DNA of 64,000 bases from positions 5,552 through 69,551 of the forward strand of contig DGHQ01000048.1 in the NCBI GenBank assembly GCA_002392915.1, given 5' to 3'. This DNA comes from Bacteroidales bacterium UBA3844. Lineage in GTDB: Bacteria > Bacteroidota > Bacteroidia > Bacteroidales > Paludibacteraceae. How positions within the stretch are numbered: position 1 is the first letter of the stretch; every line of letters starts with the position of its first letter. Below are positions 25,990-34,843 of this stretch, piece by piece. The translations under genes and the position numbers were made by a program. The notes below the pieces were generated by a model. The model was not told the DNA's origin, ran no database searches, and was given only the letters and a program-made list of their open reading frames with translations.

Positions 25990-27249
25990 ATGAAGGAAGA
26001 GGTATTACAGTACATTTGGAAGCATAGGCTTTATAAGGAACCGCTCGTCACTACGGATGGGGATTCCGTCGAAATAATCAATCCTGGTATGCATAATCAG
26101 TCGGCTGGTCCGGATTTTTTCAATGCGACAGTCAGGATCGACCGTCTCACATGGGTGGGCAATGTTGAGCTTCATGTCAAATCTTCAGATTGGATGAGGC
26201 ATAACCACGATGCGGATGGCAGATACGACAATGTTATCCTTCATGTGGTGGCGGAAGCGGATGAGGCTATATTGCGTAAGAATGGAGAACGTATTCCGAC
26301 GGTGGTGCTTAGGATATCGGACAAAGCCTCTAAAATAGCTCAGGATATCGCGTCGTCGCCTGCAGATATAAAATGCTCCCAATATTGGAAGACGGAATTT
26401 ATATCAGATATTCGTTTGAGATTCAGTGCGTTATTGTTTGAGCGGATGAAGCGACGTGCGGATGTTCTGCTTCAAAATATCAAGAATCTGAATACGACGT
26501 GGGATGAGATGCTTTATATTCTCATCTGCCGGACGATGGGAGGAAATGTCAACCAACAGCCGTTTGAAACTCTCGCCCAACGTGTACCGCTCGATATAAT
26601 CGGAAAAAAAGCGGATGAGGAGTACAAGATAGAAGCCCTACTCTATGGAGCCGCAGGAATGCTTGATGACGGAGATGATGATTACGTTGAACGTCTGCGT
26701 CTGTTTTATAAATCCGCGTCGGCAACTTTCGATATCAAAAGAATGAACGGCACGGAGTGGAGATACAGCAAGATGCGTCCGCCGTCGTTCCCAACTATCC
26801 GAATATCACAGATTTCTCAACTTCTCTTCCGTCGCCTTAGAATGTTCACGCATATTATCGACTGTTGTGACATTGAAGATATAAAGAAGATGTTTGATGT
26901 GGAGGTCTCTGATTATTGGCTCACTCATTACAAATTTGGAAAAGAGAGCAAGGCGAGAAATAAAGAAATTGGTACTGAGATGCAGAATGCGTTGATAATC
27001 AATGCTGTCGCACCTGTTGTCTTTGCATATGGAGTGCAGACTAATGATAATCGAAAGAAAGAATGGGCGATAGAGATTTTGGAGACGGTGCCAGCGGAAA
27101 TCAACAATATAACTAAATCATGGGCGGAACTTGGCATTGATGTGAGAGATGCGTCGGAGAGTCAGGCATTGATAGAGTTAAGGAAAAACTATTGCGATAA
27201 AAGCAACTGTCTGAGATGTCCGATTTGCCATAAAATAATGAAATACTGA
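25990..27249 (+). CDS. DUF2851 family protein
   Basis: This is a cytoplasmic protein of 419 residues. Recognisable family sequence includes INPGMHNQSAGPDFFNATVR and WVGNVELHVKSSDWMRHNHD then YDNVILHVV. The first domain resembles PD-(D/E)xK-like folds (ELHVKSSDW), which is only suggestive. The C-terminus ends with a Cys cluster, CDKSNCLRCPICHK, likely a zinc site. A GTG at 25978 is in frame, but ATG 25990 suits the promoter spacing. DUF2851 is common in Bacteroidetes; no role is established to my knowledge. Confidence 0.85.
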   Translation: MKEEVLQYIWKHRLYKEPLVTTDGDSVEIINPGMHNQSAGPDFFNATVRIDRLTWVGNVELHVKSSDWMRHNHDADGRYDNVILHVVAEADEAILRKNGERIPTVVLRISDKASKIAQDIASSPADIKCSQYWKTEFISDIRLRFSALLFERMKRRADVLLQNIKNLNTTWDEMLYILICRTMGGNVNQQPFETLAQRVPLDIIGKKADEEYKIEALLYGAAGMLDDGDDDYVERLRLFYKSASATFDIKRMNGTEWRYSKMRPPSFPTIRISQISQLLFRRLRMFTHIIDCCDIEDIKKMFDVEVSDYWLTHYKFGKESKARNKEIGTEMQNALIINAVAPVVFAYGVQTNDNRKKEWAIEILETVPAEINNITKSWAELGIDVRDASESQALIELRKNYCDKSNCLRCPICHKIMKY

Positions 27250-27262
27250 CGAAGTCTTATAA

Positions 27263-27282
27263 GAGGATTGTTAAGGGCGGAA
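27263..27282 (+). repeat. Second copy of the dispersed 20-base repeat
   Basis: GAGGATTGTTAAGGGCGGAA is identical to 23911-23930. The match stops there, so this is a fragment of the longer element. Confidence 0.75.
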
Positions 27283-27392
27283 TGAGTTATATATGTTCCA
27301 TTTCTCTTTTTGTAATATCAGTCATAATTTGGTACAGATTCCCCAAAATATTAAGATTTACTTAAAAATACTATTAAAGATTTAATTTATAT

Positions 27393-27842
27393 ATGTATAT
27401 ATTAAAAGAACAATTGAATGAATCTTTGAGATTAAGTCTCGTGGATTATTGCTATGATATAATTGGTTGTATTCACAGCACTTATAAGGAATTGTCTCCT
27501 GGTTTGCCAGAAGCTGTATTTCAAGAGTCGTTACTTATGGCTCTGCATGATGCAGGTTATACAGATGCAGTGCGGGAGTATCATCATTTTCCTCGATTTA
27601 GAGGGAAAACATTATCCTGTCATATCCAACTTGACATTATGGTACCTAAAAAGGGGCGAAATATTGTGATTGAATGTAAGTCTATTATGAAAATTGGAGA
27701 TAAAGAACGTATCCAATTATACGGATATCTTCGTGCTACGGAGTTTCCAATTGGTATTTTAGTGAATTTTGGATCGTTTCCTAAAGCTGAGATTGAGAGG
27801 TATTATTATGATAGCAAAAGTAATGTTATAAAAGCTTTTTGA
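27393..27842 (+). CDS. GxxExxY family protein
   Basis: The product has 149 residues. The family motif appears in variant form as SPGLPEAVFQESL (usual GPGLLExxYxxxL). The core is a small nuclease-like fold with LDIMVPKKGRNIVIECKSI (D...E-x-K) and KERIQLYGYLRATEFPIGIL then VNFG. The E-x-K arrangement matches PD-(D/E)xK enzymes, but activity for this family is not established. These genes are common near repeats and mobile regions in Bacteroidetes. Here one lies just before the large palindromic tandem element. Confidence 0.85.
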   Translation: MYILKEQLNESLRLSLVDYCYDIIGCIHSTYKELSPGLPEAVFQESLLMALHDAGYTDAVREYHHFPRFRGKTLSCHIQLDIMVPKKGRNIVIECKSIMKIGDKERIQLYGYLRATEFPIGILVNFGSFPKAEIERYYYDSKSNVIKAF

Positions 27843-27873
27843 TAATTAATCTCATTTGAATTTATTAAAAAAA

Positions 27874-28368
27874 ACAGAAAACAAACCTTGTACCAAGGTG
27901 TAGGGAAAAAGAGGAAAACTGCATAACGCAGAAAACGTAAACATGGAAAACATTTCTCATTTAAGTTTTCGCTGTTAGGGCGTTTTCAACACAATAGGGA
28001 GTTGTGTGTTTTCCAAGCGTCTGTATTCAGACGGTATTTTCTGTTTTTACGAAATGATTTTTTTAGGAATGAATCCTGATAATTATCTTTTGATATTTTA
28101 TGAGAAACAGAAAACAAACCTTGTACCAAGGTGTATGGAAAAAAGTGGAAAACTGCATAACGCAGAAAACGTAAAAGAGGAAAGCAATACTCATAGTTTT
28201 CTTTTTTTTAGTTTTCTCCGTTAGGTCGTTTTCAACATAATAGAGAGTTGTGTGTTTTCCAAGCGTCTGTATTCAGACGGTGTTTTCTGTTTGTACGAAA
28301 TGAATTTTAGGAATGAATCCTTATAATTAATCTTTTGATATCTTATGAGAAAAACGGAAAACAAACCT
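27874..28368. repeat. Tandem palindromic element, two full units of about 233 and 247 bases plus a third start
   Basis: Units begin at 27874, 28107 and 28354 (third only 15 bases). Each unit holds four GAAAAC-type motifs in its first half and four GTTTTC-type motifs in its second half, so they can nest. In unit 1 the pairs are 27875-27881/28037-28043, 27913-27919/28008-28014, 27931-27937/27981-27987 and 27946-27951/27965-27970. Between them lie local hairpins ACCTTG-tac-CAAGGT, TGC-ataac-GCA, ACACAA-n7-TTGTGT and CGTCTG-tatt-CAGACG. It may be a structured RNA or a palindromic mobile element. I recognise no known family. A 72-residue open frame across it (28006-28224) is not credible. Confidence 0.75.
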
Positions 28369-28510
28369 TTTTTTAGATGCTAAATGAGTCCATATATTAA
28401 ACAAATCTAAACAGCATCTTAAATTACGGAAGTTCAATAAAATTTTGAATTTATGTTTAAAAACAAATTTAATAGAATGGCAAACCGATTTTATATTAAA
28501 TTGTTTTCAC

Positions 28511-28518
28511 TATATTTG
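28511..28518 (+). promoter_or_regulatory. -7 element upstream of the glycosyltransferase gene
   Basis: TATATTTG followed by CA, 21 bases before the ATG. No good TTG is present at the expected -33 distance. Confidence 0.5.
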
Positions 28519-28539
28519 CAATAGAAATAGGTAAATAAA

Positions 28540-29289
28540 ATGAGCGGCTTAGTTATTATACCGACATACAATGAAAAAGAAAACGTGGAAAACATCTGCA
28601 GGGCGGTTTTTGAATTGCCTGAGGGTTTTCATGTATTGATCATTGACGACGGTTCGCCAGACGGCACAGCAGACATTGTCAAGAGGATGATGCAGGATGA
28701 ATTTTCCGACCGTCTGTTTATTGTAGAAAGACCAGGAAAATTAGGTCTGGGTACAGCGTATCTGACTGGTTTCAAGTGGGCAATCGAAAGAAAATACGAT
28801 TTCATTTTTGAGATGGATGCAGACTTTTCCCATAACCCGTTGGATTTGAGAAAGCTGTATGCGGCATGCAACGAGGGAGGTGCGGACGTTGCGATCGGAT
28901 CTCGTTATGTGACGGGGGTGAATGTTGTGAATTGGCCGATCGGACGAGTTTTGATGTCGTATTTTGCATCTAAATATGTAAGAATAGTCACAGGAATGAA
29001 CATCCACGACACCACTGCGGGATTCAAATGCTACCGTCGTGAAGTATTGGAAACAATTGGTTTGGATACAATCAAACTTAAAGGCTATGGTTTCCAGATT
29101 GAGATGAAATACACTGCTTACAAATGTGGATTCACCATCAAGGAAGTTCCTATCATTTTCATCAACCGTGTATTGGGAGTGTCGAAGATGTCAGGTGGCA
29201 TTTTTGGAGAGGCATTGTTTGGTGTGATGGGATTACGTCTGAGAAGCTTGTTCAAGAAATATCCGCAGAAACAAAATAAATCGAATTAG
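28540..29289 (+). CDS. Polyprenol monophosphomannose synthase-like glycosyltransferase (GT2)
   Basis: The product has 249 residues and is a family 2 glycosyltransferase of the DPM1 type, which moves a sugar, typically mannose, from a nucleotide donor to a polyprenyl phosphate on the inner face of the membrane. Motifs are VIIPTYNEKENVENICRAVF, IIDDGSPDGTADIV, the D-x-D in EMDADFSHNP and TTAGFKCYRREVLE. It lacks the C-terminal membrane domain of longer fused forms. It is followed 26 bases later by dihydroorotase, the usual Bacteroidetes order as I recall. The donor specificity is inference. Confidence 0.87.
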   Translation: MSGLVIIPTYNEKENVENICRAVFELPEGFHVLIIDDGSPDGTADIVKRMMQDEFSDRLFIVERPGKLGLGTAYLTGFKWAIERKYDFIFEMDADFSHNPLDLRKLYAACNEGGADVAIGSRYVTGVNVVNWPIGRVLMSYFASKYVRIVTGMNIHDTTAGFKCYRREVLETIGLDTIKLKGYGFQIEMKYTAYKCGFTIKEVPIIFINRVLGVSKMSGGIFGEALFGVMGLRLRSLFKKYPQKQNKSN

Positions 29290-29315
29290 AAATTAGGAAA
29301 AACTATTTAAAATAT

Positions 29316-30665
29316 ATGAGTACAATATTGATCAAGGATGCCAAAATAATTAACGACGGCACCTCATATAAAGGATCTTTATTAATCGAGGGAGAGAAGA
29401 TTTCCAAAATTTTTAGAGACAATATTCCAGACAGTGTGCTGAAGAATGCTACTGTCATCGATGCCGATGGCAAATGGGTTTTGCCTGGAGTGATTGACAC
29501 TCATGTTCATTTCCGTGAGCCAGGTCTTACAGAAAAAGGTGATTTTGAGAGTGAGAGCCGTGCAGCTGTAGCTGGAGGTGTCACTACTGTGTTTGATATG
29601 CCAAACACAAATCCTCAGACTACAACATCCGCATTGGTTGAGCAGAAGGCTGAGATCGCAAGCAAGAAGTGTTTGACCAATTATGGTTTCTACATCGGAG
29701 CAACAAACGATAATGTAGATGAAATAAAGAATATCGACCCTAAGTCGGTGGCTGGAGTCAAGATTTTCATGGGTATCAGCACAGGTGGAATGTTGGTCAA
29801 CTCAAAGCAGAGCCTAGAGGACATTTTCGCATCAGCCAAGGTTCCTGTTGTGACTCACAATGAGGATGAGGCTATGATCAAGGCAAATACAGAGGCTATC
29901 AAGGCAAAATATCCAGAGGGTCAGGTGCCTATTTCGGAGCATATGTTCATCCGTTCGTCCGACGCTTGCTACAAGTGCACTTCATTTGTCATCGACCTTG
30001 CAAAGAAGCATGGCACTCAGCTTCATGTCCTTCACTTGTCTACAAAGAAGGAAATAGCTTTGTTTGAGCGTAATGTTGATATAGAAAACAAGAAGATCAC
30101 AGCTGAGGTTTGTCCTAACTACCTATGGTTTGATGAGACAGACTACGACCGTTTGGGAGCAAAGATCAAATGTAATCCTGCAATCAAGAAGGAGAAGAGC
30201 CGTGAGAGTCTGCTTAAGGGACTTGAGCAGGGAAGCATCGACACAGTAGCGTCTGACCACTCCCCTCACCTATTGAGCCAGAAGCAGGGCGACGCTTTGA
30301 CAGCCGCTTCCGGTATTCCAAGCATCCAACACACACTTCCAATGATGCTGCAGCTTGCAAAGAAGGGTAATTTCACCCGTGAGCAGGTTGTGGAGAAGAT
30401 GTGCCATAATCCGGCTAAGATTTTCAAGGTTGAGAAGCGTGGTTTCATCAGAAAGGGATACTATGCCGACCTTGTGATTGTTTCTCCGGATGATCCGTAC
30501 ACAATCGAAGAGAAAGATTTGCTTTACAAGTGTGGTTGGTCGCCAATGGTCGGCGAACAGCTTCAGTATAAGGTGACTCAGACATTTGTCAATGGTAATC
30601 TTGTTTATGACGAGGGTAAAATCAATGACGAGAAGAAGGGTCAGAGAGTAAGCTTTGATAGATAA
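29316..30665 (+). CDS. pyrC: Dihydroorotase
   Basis: The enzyme cyclises carbamoyl aspartate to dihydroorotate in pyrimidine synthesis. The product has 449 residues. Metal-binding DTHVHFREPG (His63, His65) and the late SDHSPH are present, with FDMPNTNPQT and VKIFMGISTGGM between. The first domain spans residues about 5-55 plus the C-terminal beta strands (FVNGNLVYDEGKIN). It works in the same pathway as pyrB/pyrI at 57829-59214 in this window, although on the other strand 28 kb away. Confidence 0.92.
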   Translation: MSTILIKDAKIINDGTSYKGSLLIEGEKISKIFRDNIPDSVLKNATVIDADGKWVLPGVIDTHVHFREPGLTEKGDFESESRAAVAGGVTTVFDMPNTNPQTTTSALVEQKAEIASKKCLTNYGFYIGATNDNVDEIKNIDPKSVAGVKIFMGISTGGMLVNSKQSLEDIFASAKVPVVTHNEDEAMIKANTEAIKAKYPEGQVPISEHMFIRSSDACYKCTSFVIDLAKKHGTQLHVLHLSTKKEIALFERNVDIENKKITAEVCPNYLWFDETDYDRLGAKIKCNPAIKKEKSRESLLKGLEQGSIDTVASDHSPHLLSQKQGDALTAASGIPSIQHTLPMMLQLAKKGNFTREQVVEKMCHNPAKIFKVEKRGFIRKGYYADLVIVSPDDPYTIEEKDLLYKCGWSPMVGEQLQYKVTQTFVNGNLVYDEGKINDEKKGQRVSFDR

Positions 30666-30716
30666 TCCGTAATTCATAATTAAGAATTTTGAATTCCCAT
30701 AAAATTTCAACGCTAG

Positions 30717-30968
30717 ATGAAAAAGAGATTAACGTATACCGAATTCAGAATGTTGCGCGACAATCTCCCTCATGGAGCAATCGACATCATCGCGAATCGT
30801 TTGGGAATTACCGCAGACGAAGTGAGGTTCTACTTTCATGCGTCTGCAGAAGACGGTGTGCCTACAATCTCTGGCGTTCATCACGAAGAAGGCCCCGACG
30901 GAGGCTTTGTCGAGCTGGACGATTTGAAAATCCTCGATGCTGCGTTGGAATTGATTAATAAGCATTAA
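30717..30968 (+). CDS. Small conserved-type hypothetical protein (83 residues)
   Basis: This is a basic N-terminus followed by a helix-turn-helix-like stretch (NLPHGAIDIIANRLGITADE) and an acidic C-terminus (GFVELDDLKILDAALELI). It probably binds DNA or RNA, by appearance only. It has an ATG 51 bases after pyrC and a hairpin right after its stop, so it may be the last gene of the glycosyltransferase-pyrC transcript. Confidence 0.7.
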   Translation: MKKRLTYTEFRMLRDNLPHGAIDIIANRLGITADEVRFYFHASAEDGVPTISGVHHEEGPDGGFVELDDLKILDAALELINKH

Positions 30969-30973
30969 AAATT

Positions 30974-31005
30974 CCCCTTATAGGCGTATTCCCGTCTGTA
31001 AGGGG
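30974..31005 (+). terminator. Hairpin after the 83-residue gene
   Basis: CCCCTTA (30974-30980) pairs with TAAGGGG (30999-31005). AT-rich DNA follows without a strong T-run, so termination is likely but not certain. Confidence 0.55.
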
Positions 31006-31139
31006 ATTATTTAAATATGATTTAGTTGTCGTAAAACGAGGTTTGTTAAGTGCGTAATGCCTTTCTCCACTCCACTGCAGTATGTTTGAAATGATATTCA
31101 GCAGTATCGATGGACAACACCTAAATTATTAGAAAAATA

Positions 31140-34100
31140 GTGTCATTCAGAAAAATCTTTACACTGATTCTTTCTTTATTTCTTTTGCAGGCTAATGCCG
31201 AAGTTATGCACACCGAAAGGTTTTCGGAGCACAACAGCGGTCTGCCTTCTATGGCTACTGGTGTGGCAAAAGGTGATGATGGATTTGTGTGGGTGTCGAC
31301 ACTTGATGGAATTTGCAGGTATGATGGCTATCAATTCAAAACCTACCGCGCTAATCCGTCGGACTACAACACATCTATCAGTAATCAGTTTACAAAGATT
31401 TTATGCCTTGACAACACTACGTTTGCCTTGCTCAACAATAATGGCCAGGCTTTTTTGTTTTCTGCCAAAGATAAAAGTTTCAGACTTTATCCGTCTCCTG
31501 AACGTATCAACGCATCTGATTTTTTCTATGTCACTGATATTTCACTTGATGCGGATAAAAACCTCTATCTTGTTTCCCCAAACAAAATATTGAAGATTCC
31601 GTATGGGCAGGTGGATGAAGAAGACGCTGTGAATCCCAAACTGCTCAACATCAATAGCTTTTATGCCGCTGATACTGTGGGAGTTAGCTGGAATATTGAA
31701 GGTGGTGCTTTAATAAAGAAAGTGGAGGGAAACCCCTCTTTCATACGCAAGAATATCACAACTGTTGATTCTTATTCTACATTCAATGACGTTGTGTGCA
31801 CTGCCACAGATTCGGAAGGCAACATCTGGATCGCATTACAGAGCTCGGAAGTCGCAATAATGTCGCCGAATGACAATATCCGTTTTTTGTCGGAGAATGG
31901 CACGACAGAAGCCTTCCACACTCAGTTTGACAAGATCAACACAATTGAAATCAGCCGACATGGAGGTGTGTGGCTTGGTGGCGACAATGGAGTCTACAGG
32001 GTGACAAAAGACGGCGACAGATACAAAACGACTAAATATGAGAAGAAAAACTGTATTGTCACGGATATACTCGAGGATTCACGCAAGAATATATGGGTGG
32101 CGACTGAGAGAAAAGGTCTGATGCTGCTTGTGGAATCCGCAAGGGATAGCTTCATCACAATGGAGAATGAATGGAAATATTCCTACCCTCCCACTCTATT
32201 CAAGATAAATTGTCTGTTTGAAGACTATCAGGGAGTCGTATGGTTGGGCTCTCCAGATGGTATCACTTTGCTGGACAATCAGTTTAACAAACCAAGCGAT
32301 ATCAAATTCTTCTTCTATAATTCAGAAACAACAAATCTTCAGTATTCATATATTACTGATATTAAGGAAGATGACGAGCATAAAATTTGGATTTCCACTT
32401 TTGGCGGAGGTATATATTATTGTGGAAGCGACAGAATGCTCGGTGTGCCTCTGGAATTGCAAAAACTGGATCTGATAAAAGAGCCGTTGGATTCTGAGAT
32501 CGTGTTGGCTCTCTTCCCTACCAAGAATTCAAGAATATGTGTTTTGACTCAGAAATCATTTGTTGTGATAAACAGCAAGAACGACAAAACACAGTATTTT
32601 AACTTCGGCAACGGAGCCGTACTGCGTAGCAATTCGATCAAGCGTCATACGAAAGACATGGTGACAATTGCGTCGAATTCAGGCTTTTATATAGTCAACA
32701 CATCCGAATTGAACCAGATTGAATACGACCCGTCCATCATTTTGTCGGAGTTCAGATTTCTGAAGAGCTCTGAGGATGCAGATGAGAATATGGATGATAT
32801 TAATACAGTCAGCAATGTAGAGCTGAAGCACGACAATAAAGATTTCTCTATCCGTTTTGCCAGCACTGACTACCGTTCCGGCACACAAGTACGTTACGCC
32901 TACCGTCTGTATCCATTCAGTGACAAATGGACTTATACGAACGAGCCAGTAGCGTCTTACACTAATATTCCCTACGGCGATTATAAATTGACTATCAGAT
33001 GCACCAACAGTGATGGCAATTGGAGTCGAAACGAAAGGACATTGAATATCACCGTCTTACCATCCAATTGGGAGACTCCTTGGGCTTATCTCCTATATTT
33101 TCTGATGCTATGTGCGGTTGTCGCAGGAATTATGTTCGCTTATTCACGTTACTATCGTCTGCGTACTAAAATCGCGCTCGACGCTGAATTGAGCGAGGAG
33201 AAGATGAGATTCTTCACAGATATTTCTCATGAGATACGCACTCCATTGACGCTGATCTCCGCTCCGATTGAGAAATTGAGTTCAAGCCCGACACTTACGG
33301 ATGACGAGCAAAAACTGGTTGGTGTGATGAGGAAGAATACTCAGCGAATGACGAAGATGATTGACCAATTGCTTGATTTCAGCAAATTCTCATCCCATCA
33401 TATTGAGCTTAATCTTAATAAGTTTAAGATTTCAGACATTTTTGAGAGTCTTTCGAAGATATTCCAGACAAAGTCGCAAGAAAAAAATATAACCCTATCT
33501 TTTGCGAATAATGTTGGTGATGCTCCTGTTGTCGCTGATTATGATAAGTTGGAGACGGTGATGATCAACCTTGTGTCGAATGCGATGAAGTTCACACCTG
33601 TCGACGGAAATATCATCGTCGGAGCGGCATCAGACGGATCAAATCTTGTTTTGACAGTCACAGACAACGGCTGTGGAATTGATAAAAAAGAGTTGTCGTC
33701 GATCTTCAACAGATTCATGACAAACAGCCATAATATGGAGCTCGGCAAAGGCATCGGACTGTCGATTGTAAAGGAGATTGTCGACAAACATGGTGGAAAA
33801 ATCACCGTCGACAGCGAGAAAGGAAAGGGCTCGAAATTCACAGTGACTATTCCGATGAGCAATGCGTCGTATGTGGAGAAAGATGTTTACGACGAGACTT
33901 CCACACAAACTGTAAGCACCCATTCGCATAGTAGTTACACAATTCTTATCAATGAGGATAATGCGGAGTTGCGACGCTTCATAGTCGATACTTTGTCTGC
34001 AGACTACACTGTGATCGAGGCGGAAGATGGCAGAATTGGAGTTGAGAAGACGAAGGAATTTTTGCCTGATCTGGTGATAACGGATATCATGATGCCGCAT

Positions 34101-34706
34101 ATGGATGGCCGGGAGTATTGCGCCGAAGTCAAAGGTTTTGCCGACACTTCACATATACCTGTGGTGATGCTGACAGCTAAGACAGATATGCAGAGCAAAC
34201 TTGATCTGTTGAAAACCGGAGCGACGGATTATATTACCAAGCCGTTCAGCATGGCATATCTGAAAGCAAGGATAGCCAACATCATTTCCGAAAGAGAGAT
34301 GCTCCAGCGATTCTATCAGAAATCATTGATCGAGGCCGACAAGGATATCGTGGTGGAGAAGAAAGACGCGGATTCGCCAGACATGCGTGAGGCGAGCTCC
34401 ATAATCGACGCCATTACCGAGATCATTCCGGATTTCGATGCGACGGTGGATACTCTTGCCGACAAGTTGAAAATCTCACGCACTGCCCTATCCGCCAAGT
34501 GCAAGACATATTTCAGTCTGACTCCAAATGAAGTGATCCGTGATGTCAGACTACGCAAAGCCGTGGAATTGATGAAGACCACAGATATGAATATCCAGCA
34601 GATTTCCATTGAGATTGGTATTTCCGACCAAAGATATTTCTCACGAGTGTTTAAGGCGAAATATGGAGTGACTCCGAGTGAGTATAGGGAAAATGCGAAA
34701 TTATAA
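31140..34706 (+). CDS. Hybrid two-component system regulator (HTCS)
   Basis: This 1188-residue protein combines sensor kinase and response regulator in one chain. The order is signal peptide (MSFRKIFTLILSLFLLQANA), periplasmic beta-propeller repeats (GDDGFVWVSTLDGICRYDG, TDSEGNIWIALQSSE, DEHKIWISTFGGGIYY), Y_Y_Y domain, membrane helix (about 647-670), HisKA with His697 in DISHEIRTPLTLI, HATPase (NAMKFTP, DNGCGI, GKGIGLSIV), receiver with Asp982 in DLVITDIMMPHMDG, and AraC-type HTH (about 1080-1186). HTCS proteins usually sense a glycan-derived ligand and activate a neighbouring polysaccharide utilisation locus. None is beside it here. The start codon is GTG. Confidence 0.92.
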   Translation: MSFRKIFTLILSLFLLQANAEVMHTERFSEHNSGLPSMATGVAKGDDGFVWVSTLDGICRYDGYQFKTYRANPSDYNTSISNQFTKILCLDNTTFALLNNNGQAFLFSAKDKSFRLYPSPERINASDFFYVTDISLDADKNLYLVSPNKILKIPYGQVDEEDAVNPKLLNINSFYAADTVGVSWNIEGGALIKKVEGNPSFIRKNITTVDSYSTFNDVVCTATDSEGNIWIALQSSEVAIMSPNDNIRFLSENGTTEAFHTQFDKINTIEISRHGGVWLGGDNGVYRVTKDGDRYKTTKYEKKNCIVTDILEDSRKNIWVATERKGLMLLVESARDSFITMENEWKYSYPPTLFKINCLFEDYQGVVWLGSPDGITLLDNQFNKPSDIKFFFYNSETTNLQYSYITDIKEDDEHKIWISTFGGGIYYCGSDRMLGVPLELQKLDLIKEPLDSEIVLALFPTKNSRICVLTQKSFVVINSKNDKTQYFNFGNGAVLRSNSIKRHTKDMVTIASNSGFYIVNTSELNQIEYDPSIILSEFRFLKSSEDADENMDDINTVSNVELKHDNKDFSIRFASTDYRSGTQVRYAYRLYPFSDKWTYTNEPVASYTNIPYGDYKLTIRCTNSDGNWSRNERTLNITVLPSNWETPWAYLLYFLMLCAVVAGIMFAYSRYYRLRTKIALDAELSEEKMRFFTDISHEIRTPLTLISAPIEKLSSSPTLTDDEQKLVGVMRKNTQRMTKMIDQLLDFSKFSSHHIELNLNKFKISDIFESLSKIFQTKSQEKNITLSFANNVGDAPVVADYDKLETVMINLVSNAMKFTPVDGNIIVGAASDGSNLVLTVTDNGCGIDKKELSSIFNRFMTNSHNMELGKGIGLSIVKEIVDKHGGKITVDSEKGKGSKFTVTIPMSNASYVEKDVYDETSTQTVSTHSHSSYTILINEDNAELRRFIVDTLSADYTVIEAEDGRIGVEKTKEFLPDLVITDIMMPHMDGREYCAEVKGFADTSHIPVVMLTAKTDMQSKLDLLKTGATDYITKPFSMAYLKARIANIISEREMLQRFYQKSLIEADKDIVVEKKDADSPDMREASSIIDAITEIIPDFDATVDTLADKLKISRTALSAKCKTYFSLTPNEVIRDVRLRKAVELMKTTDMNIQQISIEIGISDQRYFSRVFKAKYGVTPSEYRENAKL

Positions 34707-34843
34707 ATGCGAAATGCAAAATGGTTTATGGTTTAAAGGTTAAAGCCAATAACCAACAGCCAATAGCTAATCGCCAAATTTCTTTCGTTTCTCGCCAAAT
34801 TTCAATAATTTTACACAAAATAAACCCGACAGACTTTTAATAT

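Noticed and set aside
28006..28224. 72-residue open frame in the palindromic tandem element
   Set aside because: It crosses unit boundaries and hairpins, has no ribosome site or promoter, and is not kept in frame in both units.
27874..28368. CRISPR array
   Set aside because: Units are over 230 bases and nearly identical throughout, without short repeats and unique spacers. No cas genes are present.
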